DNA from: Paucidesulfovibrio sp036541255 | Lineage (GTDB): Bacteria > Desulfobacterota > Desulfovibrionia > Desulfovibrionales > Desulfovibrionaceae | NCBI GenBank assembly: GCA_036541255.1 | Contig: JAZHDD010000059.1 | Coordinates: 89,056-153,055 of the forward strand | Direction of reading: 5' to 3' | Length of the DNA: 64,000 nt | Part shown: piece by piece, positions 53,630 through 63,226 of the stretch | Position numbering within the stretch: the first letter of the stretch is position 1 | Layout of the letters: every line of letters starts with the position of its first letter | Notes under the pieces: model-generated | What the model was told of the DNA's origin: nothing | Database searches by the model: none | The model's input: the letters and a program-made list of their open reading frames with translations, nothing else | Position numbers and translations under genes: made by a program

Positions 53630-54183
53630 CATAGACGTTCCAGCAGCCAGTAGGGTTTGCCTTCGCGATGGCTGATCCGTTCCTGTTGGATCAGGGCCTG
53701 GCTCACGGCGTTGCAGGCGGCGGCAAGGTCTCTCTTTTGGCCAGCGGTCATTTCAAGCAGCCGGACTTGTTCCTTAAGTATCTTGTCCAGCACCACTTGC
53801 CCTGCCTGCACGCCAGGAAAGGCTTGCCAGTGGCGGAGGGCCTGTTCCTGCCTGCCCAGCATGGCGTGCGCCAGCCCTGCCCAGACCATGGCGGGCAGCA
53901 GCATGCGGTCCGATTCCACGGCGCGTTCCAACAGTGTCGCGGCGGTTTCGGGGTCGCCCTCGCGTAGCAGGGCTACTCCGGCAGCGACCAGACGCGCAGG
54001 GAAGATGGGTTTGCCTTCGGCTTGCGTAAGCATGGCCCGAAAGGCCTGGGCTGCCAGGGTGTTGTATTCGGCTGCCTGCGCCATGTCATTGTTCAGGAGT
54101 GCCCTGTGCGCACGTTCGAGATTGCGTTTGCCGATTTGGAACGGCGGCGGTGTGGCGAGCTTTTTCAACAATGTGCCGAACAT
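53629..54183 (-). CDS. Hypothetical TPR-like helical protein
   Basis: This 184-residue cytoplasmic protein lacks a signal peptide. Helical repeats with A-x-x-(Y/L)-N-x-L-A and LLREGDPETAATLLERAV patterns resemble tetratricopeptide repeats (about residues 25-125), followed by a helical tail. A scaffolding role is possible but no partner is evident. GGGAG lies five bases before the ATG at 54183. Confidence 0.7.
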   Translation of the reverse strand: MFGTLLKKLATPPPFQIGKRNLERAHRALLNNDMAQAAEYNTLAAQAFRAMLTQAEGKPIFPARLVAAGVALLREGDPETAATLLERAVESDRMLLPAMVWAGLAHAMLGRQEQALRHWQAFPGVQAGQVVLDKILKEQVRLLEMTAGQKRDLAAACNAVSQALIQQERISHREGKPYWLLERL

Positions 54184-54324
54184 TGAATCTCCCTTGTTTA
54201 CTTTTGGATAAACGCACCGGGGCAACGGGTCAACCGGGACTACGGAAGGGGCTTGAGGCAGTGCCCCTGCTCGGGTATAGCAGGAGCCTCAAGAAGTGAT
54301 CCGCATACTAATTCGGAGGATACC

Positions 54325-54804
54325 GTGAAGCATACCATTTCCGCGTTGGTCCGCAATGAGCCGGGCGTGTTGTCCGAGATGTCCCGGCATTTCAGCGAGG
54401 CCGGGTTGAACATCAAATCCATCGCCTGCGGGGAAACCGAAAATTCCAATGTTTCGCGGATGGTTATCCGTATCGATGCGGAACGCGCCGATATGGAGCA
54501 GATCACGGCCCAGGTAGGCGCTTTGGGGTTCGTGATCCAGGTGGATGACCTTTCCCGCAAGGAATTTGTGGATCGTGAACTGGCATTGATCAAGGTCGCC
54601 ATGACACCGGAGAACACTGCCCAGCTCATGCAGATATTCGAAGTGTTCCGGGCGGATGTGGTGGGCATGGGGCAGACCAGCATTACCGTGGAACTGACCG
54701 GGGATGAGGCGCGGGTGGACGGGTTGATTAAGATGCTCATGCCGCACGGGATATTGAGCATGTGTCGTAGCGGGGCTATCGCCCTCAAGCGGGGCGACGA
54801 ATGA
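54325..54804 (+). CDS. ilvN: Acetolactate synthase small (regulatory) subunit
   Basis: The 159-residue protein has an N-terminal ACT domain (HTISALVRNEPGVLSEM...) and the IlvN/IlvH C-terminal domain. This subunit gives valine feedback control to acetolactate synthase. It starts with GTG at 54325, preceded by GGAGGA. No catalytic subunit gene (ilvB) is adjacent; instead it overlaps the start of ptb (ATGA). Confidence 0.9.
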   Translation: MKHTISALVRNEPGVLSEMSRHFSEAGLNIKSIACGETENSNVSRMVIRIDAERADMEQITAQVGALGFVIQVDDLSRKEFVDRELALIKVAMTPENTAQLMQIFEVFRADVVGMGQTSITVELTGDEARVDGLIKMLMPHGILSMCRSGAIALKRGDE

Positions 54805-55736
54805 GTGTGGCCGGTCTGCCGGTCACGAGCCTTGACGGCATTGCCGAGGCCGTGTTGCGCCGCGGCGGGTCGCAACGCGTGGCTATTGCTCCCTGTGCCG
54901 ATGAATTCGTGCTGCGGGGTGGTTGTGACGCCGCTGCCAAGGGGGTGGCTGTTCCCGTGCTTGTTGGTGACGAAAAGCGGACGCGTCACCTTGCGGATGC
55001 TCTGGGCTTCGATATTTCCGGGTATGAGATCGTGCATGAACCCGATCCTGTGCTGGCTGTGGAGCGTGCTGTGGCCTTGGTGCGGGAGGGCAACGCCTCC
55101 ATGATCATGAAAGGCTTGGTGAGCACCAGCGTGGTGCTCAAGGCCATCTTGAACAAGGAGACCGGACTGCCGCCAAAAACCGGCATTCTGAGCCATGTTA
55201 CCGCTTTTCAGGCCCCGGACGGCGAACGGTTGATGCTGTTGACTGACGCCGGGGTGAACATCAAGCCCAATTTGCGGCGCAAGGCCGACATCCTGCGCAA
55301 CGCTCTTGGAGTGGCCCGCGCCCTGGGCATGGTGCGGCCCCGCGCCGCCATGCTCGCCGCCACGGAAAAGGTGAATTATCCTGCAATGCCTGCCACGCTG
55401 GATGCGGACATCATCAGCAAGATGGCCGAACAGGGGCAGTTCGGCGATGCGTTGGTCTGCGGACCCATGGCGCTCGATATCGCGCTTTCCCCCCAGGCCG
55501 CCATGCTCAAGGGCATGGATCATCCCGTGGCGGGTCATGCCGACGTGTTGTGCGCTCCGGATATCGAAAGCGGCAATATGCTCTACAAGGCGTTGGGGGC
55601 GTTGTATGGCGCTGCTTTGGCCAGTGTCGTGGTGGGGAGCCGTGTACCCATTGTTGTGCCGTCGCGGAGCGATTCAGCGGAATCCAAATATTATTCCATA
55701 GCCTTGGCTGCTTTTCTCGCCGGGGAGGGCCTTTGA
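54801..55736 (+). CDS. ptb: Phosphate butyryltransferase family protein
   Basis: The 311-residue protein belongs to the phosphate acetyl/butyryltransferase family, which swaps acyl groups between CoA and phosphate. Family segments seen are MIMKGLVSTSVVLKAIL, LTDAGVNIKPNL and VLCAPDIESGNMLYKAL. Together with the butyrate kinase encoded next, it would turn a (branched) acyl-CoA into the acid with gain of ATP. It overlaps ilvN and the kinase gene. Confidence 0.9.
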   Translation: MSVAGLPVTSLDGIAEAVLRRGGSQRVAIAPCADEFVLRGGCDAAAKGVAVPVLVGDEKRTRHLADALGFDISGYEIVHEPDPVLAVERAVALVREGNASMIMKGLVSTSVVLKAILNKETGLPPKTGILSHVTAFQAPDGERLMLLTDAGVNIKPNLRRKADILRNALGVARALGMVRPRAAMLAATEKVNYPAMPATLDADIISKMAEQGQFGDALVCGPMALDIALSPQAAMLKGMDHPVAGHADVLCAPDIESGNMLYKALGALYGAALASVVVGSRVPIVVPSRSDSAESKYYSIALAAFLAGEGL

Positions 55737-56809
55737 GTCATCGTATTTTGGCGATCAATCCTGGTTCCGTTTCCACAAAGGCCTGCATTTTCGAAGATGA
55801 GCAGCTCGTGGCCGAAGTCGAGGTACAGCATGACAAGGCGGAACTCTCCGGATTTGCGCATGTCTTGGAACAGTTTACGTGCCGCCGTGTAGCCGTGGAA
55901 CAAGCACTCGGCCTCGACCTGGAGAAGCCTTTGGATGCGGTGGTGGGGCGGGGCGGCCTGCTGCGTCCTTTGCCGGGTGGTGTTTATGCCATCGGTCCTG
56001 CCATGATCGAAGATCTTCGGTTGGCGCGGTATGGTGAGCATGCCAGTAATCTCGGGGCATTGTTGGCAGTCCATTTTGCGGCGCGGGACAAGGCCCCGGC
56101 CTTCATCGTCGATGCGGTGGTTACGGATGAAATGCGCCGCGTTGCACGGTTGACGGGATTGCCGGAAGTGCAGAGACGCAGCGTGTTCCACGCCCTGAGC
56201 CAACGTGGTGCGGCCCGCCAGGCAGCCATGCGACTCGGGATTCGCTATCGTGACGCACGGTTTCTGGTCGCCCATATGGGCGGCGGCATTTCCATGGGGG
56301 CGCACGACATGGGTCGGGTGGTGGATGTTATTAATGCCCTGGACGGAGAAGGACCGTTCAGCCCGGAACGGGCCGGATGCGTGCCGCTGGTTTCCGCTCT
56401 GCGCCTGTTGGAGCAGGGCGTGTATACAGCTGAACAATTACGGTGCAAGGTGCTCAGCCAGAGCGGCCTGTTCGCGCATCTGGGCACTAATGACCTGCGC
56501 GAGGTCGAGCGCCGCATGGATGTTGGGGATGAAGCCGCCGTGCTGGTTTTTGAGGCACTTGCCTACAATATTGCCAAGCAGTTGTGTTCGCTTGCCCCTG
56601 CTTTGCTCTATGCCCCGGAAAACTGCATTGCCGCGGTTGTGCTCACGGGCGGGCTGTCGCGCAGCGGACGCCTTGTGGAAGCGGTAGCAGCACGCATTGA
56701 TTTCCTTGGACCGGTCATGGCATTTGAAACCGCGGAAATGCGGGTCCTGGCCATGAGCGTCCTGCGCGCCTTGCGTAACGAAGAGGATATTTTTGAATAT
56801 CCCGCCTGA
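55733..56809 (+). CDS. buk: Butyrate kinase family protein
   Basis: The 358-residue acetate/butyrate kinase-type ASKHA protein has the start RILAINPGSVSTK, the phosphate-binding VAHMGGGISMGAHD and the C-terminal VLTGGLSRSG. The start is TTG at 55733, interlocked with the ptb stop in TTGA, with GGGGAGGG just upstream. The frame is open further left but lacks family sequence. Ptb-Buk act together on acyl-CoA. Confidence 0.9.
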   Translation: MSHRILAINPGSVSTKACIFEDEQLVAEVEVQHDKAELSGFAHVLEQFTCRRVAVEQALGLDLEKPLDAVVGRGGLLRPLPGGVYAIGPAMIEDLRLARYGEHASNLGALLAVHFAARDKAPAFIVDAVVTDEMRRVARLTGLPEVQRRSVFHALSQRGAARQAAMRLGIRYRDARFLVAHMGGGISMGAHDMGRVVDVINALDGEGPFSPERAGCVPLVSALRLLEQGVYTAEQLRCKVLSQSGLFAHLGTNDLREVERRMDVGDEAAVLVFEALAYNIAKQLCSLAPALLYAPENCIAAVVLTGGLSRSGRLVEAVAARIDFLGPVMAFETAEMRVLAMSVLRALRNEEDIFEYPA

Positions 56810-56961
56810 TGCCCTGCGCAGGGAACGCGCAGGCAAGAGTCTCGCCACGACAGGTGTGCGGTAGACTGTTTGCTATAACTTTTTGAAACGCCTTGATATC
56901 TTCTTGGCCCTCAACCCAAAATATGTCATGCTGCCGGGAAGCATATCCTGGCAAGACAATA

Positions 56962-58647
56962 ATGAAAATCTTACTCGCGTATCCCTATTTTCTGACCACT
57001 CGCACAGACGTTGAAAACGTCTCGTCTTTGCCCATGGGGTTGTATTATCTCGGTGCCGCCCTGCTTGCCGCCGGACATGACGTGGTCTTGGCCAATTGGA
57101 GCGAGCTGAAGGGCCAGCCAGAACGTATTGAAGCGGAGCTGCTTGATATACGTCCAGATGTGCTGGGTATCTCCATATTCAGCTCCAACCGCTGGGGCGG
57201 CATAGACGCGGCCCGGATCGCCCGACGGGTCCTACCCGAGACGCGGATCATCTTCGGCGGCATAGGGGCCACCTTTCTTTCCAAGTTGTTGCTTGATAAT
57301 TTTCCTGAGATCGACTTTGTACTGCGCGGCGAGGGGGAGATCGCCTTTCCTGCCGTGCTGGACATCCTGGCACAGGGTGAATCCCTGGACAGGGCACCGA
57401 ATCTGTCATGGCGACGTGAAGGAAAGGTTGTTGATAATCCATGCCTTCCGCTCGTCGAAGATCTGGATTCTTTGCCGGATCCGGCAAAGTACTTTACCTT
57501 TCACCATCTTTCCCTGTCACGCGGGTGCCCAGGAAAATGCACGTTTTGCGGTTCACCACGTTTTTGGCAAGGACGGGTTCGGTTTCACTCCCCGGCATAT
57601 CTGGTCGATCAGATAGGTCAGCTGCACCGCCGTGGAGTACGGTTTTTCTTTGTTTCCGATGACACGTTTACCCTGCGCCGGGAAAATGTCCTGGAGTTTT
57701 GTCGGCTGTTGCTTGAACGGGGACTGTGTATCACGTGGCAGGCCATTTCCCGGGTGGATCGGGTGGATGAGCAGGTGCTCGACGCCATGCGCCGGGCTGG
57801 TTGCGTACAGATCAGCTATGGAGTGGAGAGCGGTTCGCCGCGAATTCGCAAGACTCTGCGTAAACACACCACCGACGATCAGATTATTCGCGCTTTTGAT
57901 TTGACTGTCAGGCATGGAATGGTGGCGCGGGCGTATATTATTTACGGCAATCCCGGCGAAACGCGGGAAAGCGTTTTGGAGAGCGCTGCTCTTTTGGAAC
58001 GCATCCGCCCTCTGGTCACATTGTTTCATGTGCTCACCGTGCTCCCTGGTACGGAATTGTATGAAAAGGCCCAACATGATTTTTCTTTTTCCGATTCAAT
58101 CTGGTTGGAACGTGGCGAGGATCTACTCTACCTTGATTTAGACCCGACCTTGGACTTGGAGACGGTCCATGCCTGGGGTCGGGAGTTGAAGGAGAAGTAT
58201 TTCGAAGCATTGCCAGGATATGCTGAACAGGCTGTCGTGGCGGATACTCCGGATTTGCACCTTGCTGCAGCGGATTTCTACAGCAGGCTGGGAATGACGT
58301 TTGATCAGGGCGAGTACTCCACCAGATATGCGCCGGAGATACGCGATCGCCTGGCCGAACACCTGTATGGTCGAGCCTTGGAACGAGCACCCGATCCTAA
58401 GGCCTATCTTGGATTGGGTATGCTTCGGCATCGGCAGGGCCTGCACGAGCAGGCTGCGGAAGCTCTGGAGCAAGGAGTGCGTCATTTTCCGGAAGATCCC
58501 AATTTGAGACTCTGTTACGGCATTTGTCTCATGAATCTGGGAGCACTCCGTGAAGCCTTGCCGCATCTGGAATTGGTTGAAACGTATCCGCAAGCTTCGA
58601 CATATCTCCAACGTTGTCGCGAGGCCCTGAACGACGAAACATACTGA
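56962..58647 (+). CDS. B12-binding-domain radical SAM protein with C-terminal TPRs
   Basis: The 561-residue protein has an N-terminal cobalamin-binding-type Rossmann domain (about residues 1-140). The radical SAM core follows, with C189, C193 and C196 in RGCPGKCTFCGS binding the 4Fe-4S cluster. A later GNPGETRESV segment and a helical TPR-like tail (about 460-560) complete it. Such proteins catalyse methylations, ring closures or oxidations of unknown substrates. No biosynthetic neighbours are seen, so the substrate is open. The ATG at 56962 lacks a clear ribosome binding site. Confidence 0.85.
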   Translation: MKILLAYPYFLTTRTDVENVSSLPMGLYYLGAALLAAGHDVVLANWSELKGQPERIEAELLDIRPDVLGISIFSSNRWGGIDAARIARRVLPETRIIFGGIGATFLSKLLLDNFPEIDFVLRGEGEIAFPAVLDILAQGESLDRAPNLSWRREGKVVDNPCLPLVEDLDSLPDPAKYFTFHHLSLSRGCPGKCTFCGSPRFWQGRVRFHSPAYLVDQIGQLHRRGVRFFFVSDDTFTLRRENVLEFCRLLLERGLCITWQAISRVDRVDEQVLDAMRRAGCVQISYGVESGSPRIRKTLRKHTTDDQIIRAFDLTVRHGMVARAYIIYGNPGETRESVLESAALLERIRPLVTLFHVLTVLPGTELYEKAQHDFSFSDSIWLERGEDLLYLDLDPTLDLETVHAWGRELKEKYFEALPGYAEQAVVADTPDLHLAAADFYSRLGMTFDQGEYSTRYAPEIRDRLAEHLYGRALERAPDPKAYLGLGMLRHRQGLHEQAAEALEQGVRHFPEDPNLRLCYGICLMNLGALREALPHLELVETYPQASTYLQRCREALNDETY

Positions 58648-58820
58648 CGATCCGGGTTTTGGATTCGTATGCCACGCTACGGGCAGATGTTCGAGTCTTG
58701 ACCCTGGCCCGACTATGTTCTACGCAGTCTGTTCGTTCAACGCAGCTTTCGGCCCGACAAGCACTCTAAATCCACATAATGGGCCAAAGCGAAATCAAGA
58801 CAAGCAAGGAATTTGAGACA

Positions 58821-59309
58821 ATGGAAAGCATCCCTATTTCTGTTGAAGGCTATGAATTGGTCAAACGTGAGTTGGCCGAGCTGAAAAAGGAACGTCCAGG
58901 AGTCATCCAGGCCATCAAAGAGGCCCGCGAGGAAGGCGACCTGAGCGAGAACGCCGGGTACGACGCTGCGCGCGAACGTCAGGGCATGTTGGAAGCCAAG
59001 ATTACGTTCATCGAGTCGCGCATTCCCCGCTTCAACGTCATCGATATGAATATCCTCGGCGGGGAAAAGGTTTCCTACGGGGCCACTGTCGAGGTTGAGG
59101 ATCTGGATACCGAAGAGACCAAACGGTTTTTGCTGCTCGGACCGGATGAGACCGCCTATGTCAAGGGGAGCATCTCCATCCTTTCCCCGGTTGGGAGAGC
59201 CTTGCTGGGCAAACAGATCGGTGATGAGGCAATTGTTAATGCCCCGCGTGGTAAAATTAACTATGAAATCGTAACGATAGAGTTTTTCGGACCGGCCATC
59301 ACGCTGTAG
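58821..59309 (+). CDS. greA: Transcription elongation factor GreA
   Basis: GreA rescues backtracked RNA polymerase by promoting transcript cleavage. The 162-residue protein has the coiled-coil N-terminal domain with acidic tip residues in REEGDLSENAGYDAARE, and the C-terminal FKBP-like domain ending IVTIEFFGP. The start at 58821 (MESIPIS) fits the family; an upstream ATG at 58779 would add 14 residues. Confidence 0.94.
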   Translation: MESIPISVEGYELVKRELAELKKERPGVIQAIKEAREEGDLSENAGYDAARERQGMLEAKITFIESRIPRFNVIDMNILGGEKVSYGATVEVEDLDTEETKRFLLLGPDETAYVKGSISILSPVGRALLGKQIGDEAIVNAPRGKINYEIVTIEFFGPAITL

Positions 59310-59344
59310 AGCGTGTCCAGGTGCAAACAGGAGAGAATGACGCC

Positions 59345-59836
59345 ATGCCGTCTTTCGACATTGTGAATCAGATAGACTTGCAGGAAGTGGACAACGCTGT
59401 GAACAACGTTGTCAAGGAATTGGCCACCCGTTTCGATTTTCGCAATGTGGCCACGGAATTGGATTTGAACCGCAAGGACAAGCGCATCAATCTCGTGACT
59501 GGCGATGAGATGAAGGTCAAGGCCATTCGTGATCTGCTTATCGCGCACTTCACACGGCGCAAGGTCGACCATCGGTGCATGGAGTTCGGCGAACCGGAAG
59601 CGACCTCCAAGGGGCAGCTCAAGCAGGTCATCACGCTCAAGGATGGTATCGACAAGGATACCGCCAAGAAGATCGTCAAGATGATCAAGGACGCCAAGCT
59701 CAAGGTGCAGGCTGCCATCCAGGATGAGCAGGTGCGAGTTACCGGCAAGAAGATCGATGACTTGCAGACGGTGATTCAGCTCATGCAGGAATCCAAGCTT
59801 GAGTTGCCTTTGCAATATGTGAATATGAAAAAGTAA
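59345..59836 (+). CDS. yajQ: YajQ (UPF0234) nucleotide-binding protein
   Basis: This 163-residue protein has two tandem ferredoxin-like domains. It starts MPSFDIVNQIDLQEVDNA and has the typical RFDF and KLKVQAAIQDEQVRVTGKK segments. Some members bind c-di-GMP. AGGAGA precedes the ATG at 59345. It follows greA by 35 bases and ends at a terminator. Confidence 0.94.
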   Translation: MPSFDIVNQIDLQEVDNAVNNVVKELATRFDFRNVATELDLNRKDKRINLVTGDEMKVKAIRDLLIAHFTRRKVDHRCMEFGEPEATSKGQLKQVITLKDGIDKDTAKKIVKMIKDAKLKVQAAIQDEQVRVTGKKIDDLQTVIQLMQESKLELPLQYVNMKK

Positions 59837-59862
59837 TCGAGTTTTGTTCGACGTAAGAGATC

Positions 59863-59888
59863 AGCCCGGCATTGCCGGGCTTTTTTTT
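59863..59888 (+). terminator. Rho-independent terminator after yajQ
   Basis: AGCCCGGC-ATT-GCCGGGCT is followed by eight Ts. Confidence 0.9.
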
Positions 59889-61500
59889 AATCTTCAGCCA
59901 TATTTTTTATGCGTCCGTCGAGGCTGGAAGCAAGTGGAGAATTATTTCTGATATAATTGCATGTAATGTCAGACAATTCCATGCCGTCATTGAAAATGTC
60001 TCTTCCCTGCTCGGAAAAGAGCGTATAACCATCGCCTCCACGCAGCAGGAAGCGACTCAAGGCTATGCGATAGCTTGCATTGTGCTCCAACGGTTGGAAA
60101 TGGCCTGCGCTGTCCGCAATATCAACGGAAACAAGCCGCTCGCCGGCCGGGCGGTTGGAATCGAAGACGTATCTGATGCCCGCCACCTGGAGGAATCGGC
60201 CCGTGTTGTTCGTTGACCCCAGAGCGGAAAGACCATGCTCAATGGCCGTCCAAAGATCTTCTCCATTCAAGGTCAGAACAACCAATGTATTGGCAAAAGG
60301 ATACGCGGCAAGCACATCGCCGCGTCTGATTTCTCCTTGAGGTATGCCGGTGCGTACTCCACCGCCGTTGCAGACCGCAGCCACGGCTCCAAGTTTGCGG
60401 CCCGCTTCAAGCAAAGCTTCGGCCCGCAGGTCTCCGGGCAGGCATTCGGCCCTGCGGCATGGTTCATTGCTCATGGCTGTTGTGGAGCGTCCCAATTTCT
60501 CGCCCTGCAATTCTTTTAACGGCGCTTGGAGCTGTTCAACGATTTTAGCTGTTTCCCTGTTTTCTGGCAGGGACGGGGCAAGCTTGACAGGCGAGCCACT
60601 GCGGCCAGTGACATGGCCGGAATCGTCAAATGTCAGATGGATAATTCCCAGGTAGCGGCCCCAATAATCCGCTGTGACGATCTGGACAATCTTTCCATCC
60701 GGTCCGGTGACGGGTAACGGGCACGGGCCCACTGCATCGGGATCGTCATTGGCAAGCAGGACATGGCTATGGCCGCCGACAATTATATCGAGTCCGGCCA
60801 CTTCTGCGGCCAGGGTTCGGTCTCCGTCCAGTCCCAGATGGCTCAGGACAACGATGATGTTGGCTCCTTGCCTTTCCAGATCATGAACGGCGCTGGCAAC
60901 AGGTCCGGAGGGCGGACTAAAAATCAAATCGGGCTCAGGAGTGGACAGTTGGGGCGTACCCGGATTGACCACGCCGATGACTCCGATTTTCCGTCCATTA
61001 ACGTCGAGCATACGATACGGCTGGATAAGACCGGATAAAAGCGGAGAGCCGGAAGTATCCAAGTTGACGGCAAGGGCTGGAAAGGAAAGCGATTTGAGAA
61101 AATTAGCCAGCGCAATTGAGCCTTCGTCGAATTCATGGTTGCCCAAGGTCATGGCGTCGTAGCGCAGTCGTTGCATCATTTCCGCGCAGGCCATTCCTTT
61201 ATATTTTGTGAAAAAAAGTGTGCCTTGGAACTGATCTCCGGCGTCAAGGAGCAGAATATTTCCGCCCTTGGCACGTTCCGCTGCAATTGCAGCGGCCAGT
61301 CGTGCCGAACCAGCTTGGCATTCGTCTGATGTCTCTTTGGTCACATCGCAGAGGGAGCCGTATGTATCGAAAGAAGCCAGATGAGCGTGCAGATCATTTG
61401 TGTGCAGGATGGTCAAATCAAACGAACCGGCCAGGGCATTGGCGCATAGAGTCAACACTCCAAATCCAAAAAAGAAACAATATTTCAAAATGATGTTCAC
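59887..61500 (-). CDS. Periplasmic 5'-nucleotidase / UshA-like metallophosphatase
   Basis: The 537-residue protein has a signal peptide and a calcineurin-like metallophosphatase domain, with LHTNDLHAH, DAGDQFQG, GNHEFD and GGHSH metal ligands. The C-terminal 5'-nucleotidase domain (GGVRTGIPQGEI, about residue 370 on) binds the nucleotide. It should salvage nucleosides and phosphate from periplasmic nucleotides. I chose GTG at 61500 because AGGAG precedes it; an ATG at 61521 would lengthen the signal peptide by seven residues. Confidence 0.9.
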   Translation of the reverse strand: MNIILKYCFFFGFGVLTLCANALAGSFDLTILHTNDLHAHLASFDTYGSLCDVTKETSDECQAGSARLAAAIAAERAKGGNILLLDAGDQFQGTLFFTKYKGMACAEMMQRLRYDAMTLGNHEFDEGSIALANFLKSLSFPALAVNLDTSGSPLLSGLIQPYRMLDVNGRKIGVIGVVNPGTPQLSTPEPDLIFSPPSGPVASAVHDLERQGANIIVVLSHLGLDGDRTLAAEVAGLDIIVGGHSHVLLANDDPDAVGPCPLPVTGPDGKIVQIVTADYWGRYLGIIHLTFDDSGHVTGRSGSPVKLAPSLPENRETAKIVEQLQAPLKELQGEKLGRSTTAMSNEPCRRAECLPGDLRAEALLEAGRKLGAVAAVCNGGGVRTGIPQGEIRRGDVLAAYPFANTLVVLTLNGEDLWTAIEHGLSALGSTNNTGRFLQVAGIRYVFDSNRPAGERLVSVDIADSAGHFQPLEHNASYRIALSRFLLRGGDGYTLFSEQGRDIFNDGMELSDITCNYIRNNSPLASSLDGRIKNMAED

Positions 61501-62070
61501 GGTTGACTCCTGGCATGGCACGTTGAGTGAATTAACTATCTGCTCCTTGTTCTCTTGTCAGGTCAAGACTTCCCCTCTATCGTGAAACTGCTGTTGTTTG
61601 ATTGTCCTCGAAAGTGGATGCGACTTTTTCATGTTATTCTTTTTTGAGAACTCAGAAAATAGGACAAGAATGGAGCAGAAGTAGTATCTAGAATTGATTG
61701 ATTTCATGGCTGGTGGGATCTGTTTTATGGTTTTGCAACGCCCCGTTAACCGTTGAACAGCATTTTTAAACGGTTTAGCGGATTCGTGGTCCAGGAGACT
61801 TTGGGCAGGCGTTGCGGAACGTTTGAGAATGCTGGTCGAGAATTCCTGGATGGATTATGAAAAGGTGTAGGTCCGGGCCATGATCTTGCTTGGCGGACTT
61901 TATTCCCGTCTTGGTACATTTTGCCCGCTATCGGACGCGTAGCCAAACAGGCTTGTGTGGGCGGAGTAGGCCAGGAAGAATCGGACTTGTGTTGAATTTG
62001 CCGAATAAGGGTCTTTAAAACATAAAAAAAATGAAGAAGATTACCGCAAAACCATTGGGGAGGCGGGCAA
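61501..62070 (+). other. Gene-free region between nucleotidase and bacteriohemerythrin
   Basis: This 570-base divergent region has mixed base composition. A minus-strand open frame of 124 codons (61746-62120) overlaps the start of the hemerythrin gene and has no family sequence or ribosome binding site. No hairpin with T-run or clear sigma-70 box was found. It presumably holds two promoters; some of it may be gene remnant. Confidence 0.4.
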
Positions 62071-62514
62071 ATGTTGGAATTAAAATGGACAGATTCTTTG
62101 AGTCTAGGAATTGAAAGCATTGACGGTCAGCACAAAGAATTACTTAATATTATTAATCAGGTATTGGTTTCTATCAAGGAAAATCAGGGAGAAGAAATTG
62201 TTGCTGAACTTTTGACTAAATTACGGGAATACACGGTCTTCCATTTCAACGCAGAAGAGGCGTTTATGGAAGAAATTCTTTATCCCGGCCGTGGCGAACA
62301 TCAGGAGCAACACTTTAAGCTCAAACAAAAGGTCAAAGGTTTTCAATGTGCCCGCTTTCATAAGGAGCTTGTAACGCTGTACGAAATTCGGGAAATGCTT
62401 TCGGATTGGCTCTTGCACCATATCCTGGAGTGCGATTTGCGGATTGTCTCCTACCTCAAAGAGCAAAAAAAAGAAAAGGCGTTGGCGAAAGAAAAAAAAC
62501 AAGCCGCTGAATAA
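62071..62514 (+). CDS. Bacteriohemerythrin
   Basis: The 147-residue four-helix protein has all expected diiron ligands: H21, H58, E62, H77, H81, H117 and D122. It binds O2 reversibly and may serve in oxygen sensing or delivery in a microaerophilic or anaerobic cell. The Lys/Glu-rich tail is unusual but short. GGAGG precedes the ATG. It is a single gene ending at a terminator. Confidence 0.93.
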   Translation: MLELKWTDSLSLGIESIDGQHKELLNIINQVLVSIKENQGEEIVAELLTKLREYTVFHFNAEEAFMEEILYPGRGEHQEQHFKLKQKVKGFQCARFHKELVTLYEIREMLSDWLLHHILECDLRIVSYLKEQKKEKALAKEKKQAAE

Positions 62515-62530
62515 CAATACCAAATGTAAA

Positions 62531-62662
<132 letters not shown>

Positions 62663-62767
62663 GTATAAAACGGCAAAAGCCGTCCCTGAACGGGACCAGA
62701 CTTATAAACGCTCCCTGGTGCGGGCGCAAGTCTTTTCAGTCCCTGCAAAGGAGCGCGGTGCGTCAGG

Positions 62768-63121
62768 TCAGTGATTACCGCAATTGTGGTGATCGCAAAT
62801 GATGGGCTTGTCCTGGAGGTTGCCGGACAAAAAGGCCTTGGCTACGTCTTCAACGTTACCATTGCAGCCGCGAACCACCTGGATGCCACTTTCGGTCAGC
62901 ACATTTACCGCACCCTGGCCGATATTTCCGGCCAGCATGGTCTGCACGCCCATTTCTTTCAGCACGCTGGCGATATTGGACTTGCAACCGCATCCCTGTG
63001 GTGAATCCAAACGTTCACCCGTCTGAATCTCGTTGTTTTCGACAGTGTAGACCGTATAATGGTCGCAATGGCCGAAGTGCTCGTCAACCACACCGTCACG
63101 GGTGGGAACTGCAATTTTCAT
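62768..63121 (-). CDS. Dinitrogenase iron-molybdenum cofactor (NifX/NafY-type) family protein
   Basis: The 117-residue protein starts MKIAVPTRDGVVDEHFGHCD, as in the family of small proteins that carry Fe-S or FeMo clusters. The His-Cys-rich end (CDHHNCGNH) could bind metal. Many Desulfovibrio have several such genes outside nif clusters, with roles in metal cluster handling. A strong AAGGAGG precedes the ATG. No nif genes are visible here. Confidence 0.88.
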   Translation of the reverse strand: MKIAVPTRDGVVDEHFGHCDHYTVYTVENNEIQTGERLDSPQGCGCKSNIASVLKEMGVQTMLAGNIGQGAVNVLTESGIQVVRGCNGNVEDVAKAFLSGNLQDKPIICDHHNCGNH

Positions 63122-63226
63122 ATCGGAATCCTCCTTAAAGATGGTGCGAATAAAGGCCCCATCAGATGCGACAGGTTCTGCGCTTTGTCAATGCGCGGAC
63201 ATAATACAGACTATGACGGTAGGGAA

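Noticed and set aside
61505..61530. Sigma-54-like TGGCACG box upstream of the nucleotidase gene
   Set aside because: The GC element at the required spacing is missing.
61746..62120. 124-codon minus-strand frame in the gap before bacteriohemerythrin
   Set aside because: It overlaps the hemerythrin ribosome binding site and start, lacks its own ribosome binding site and shows no family sequence.
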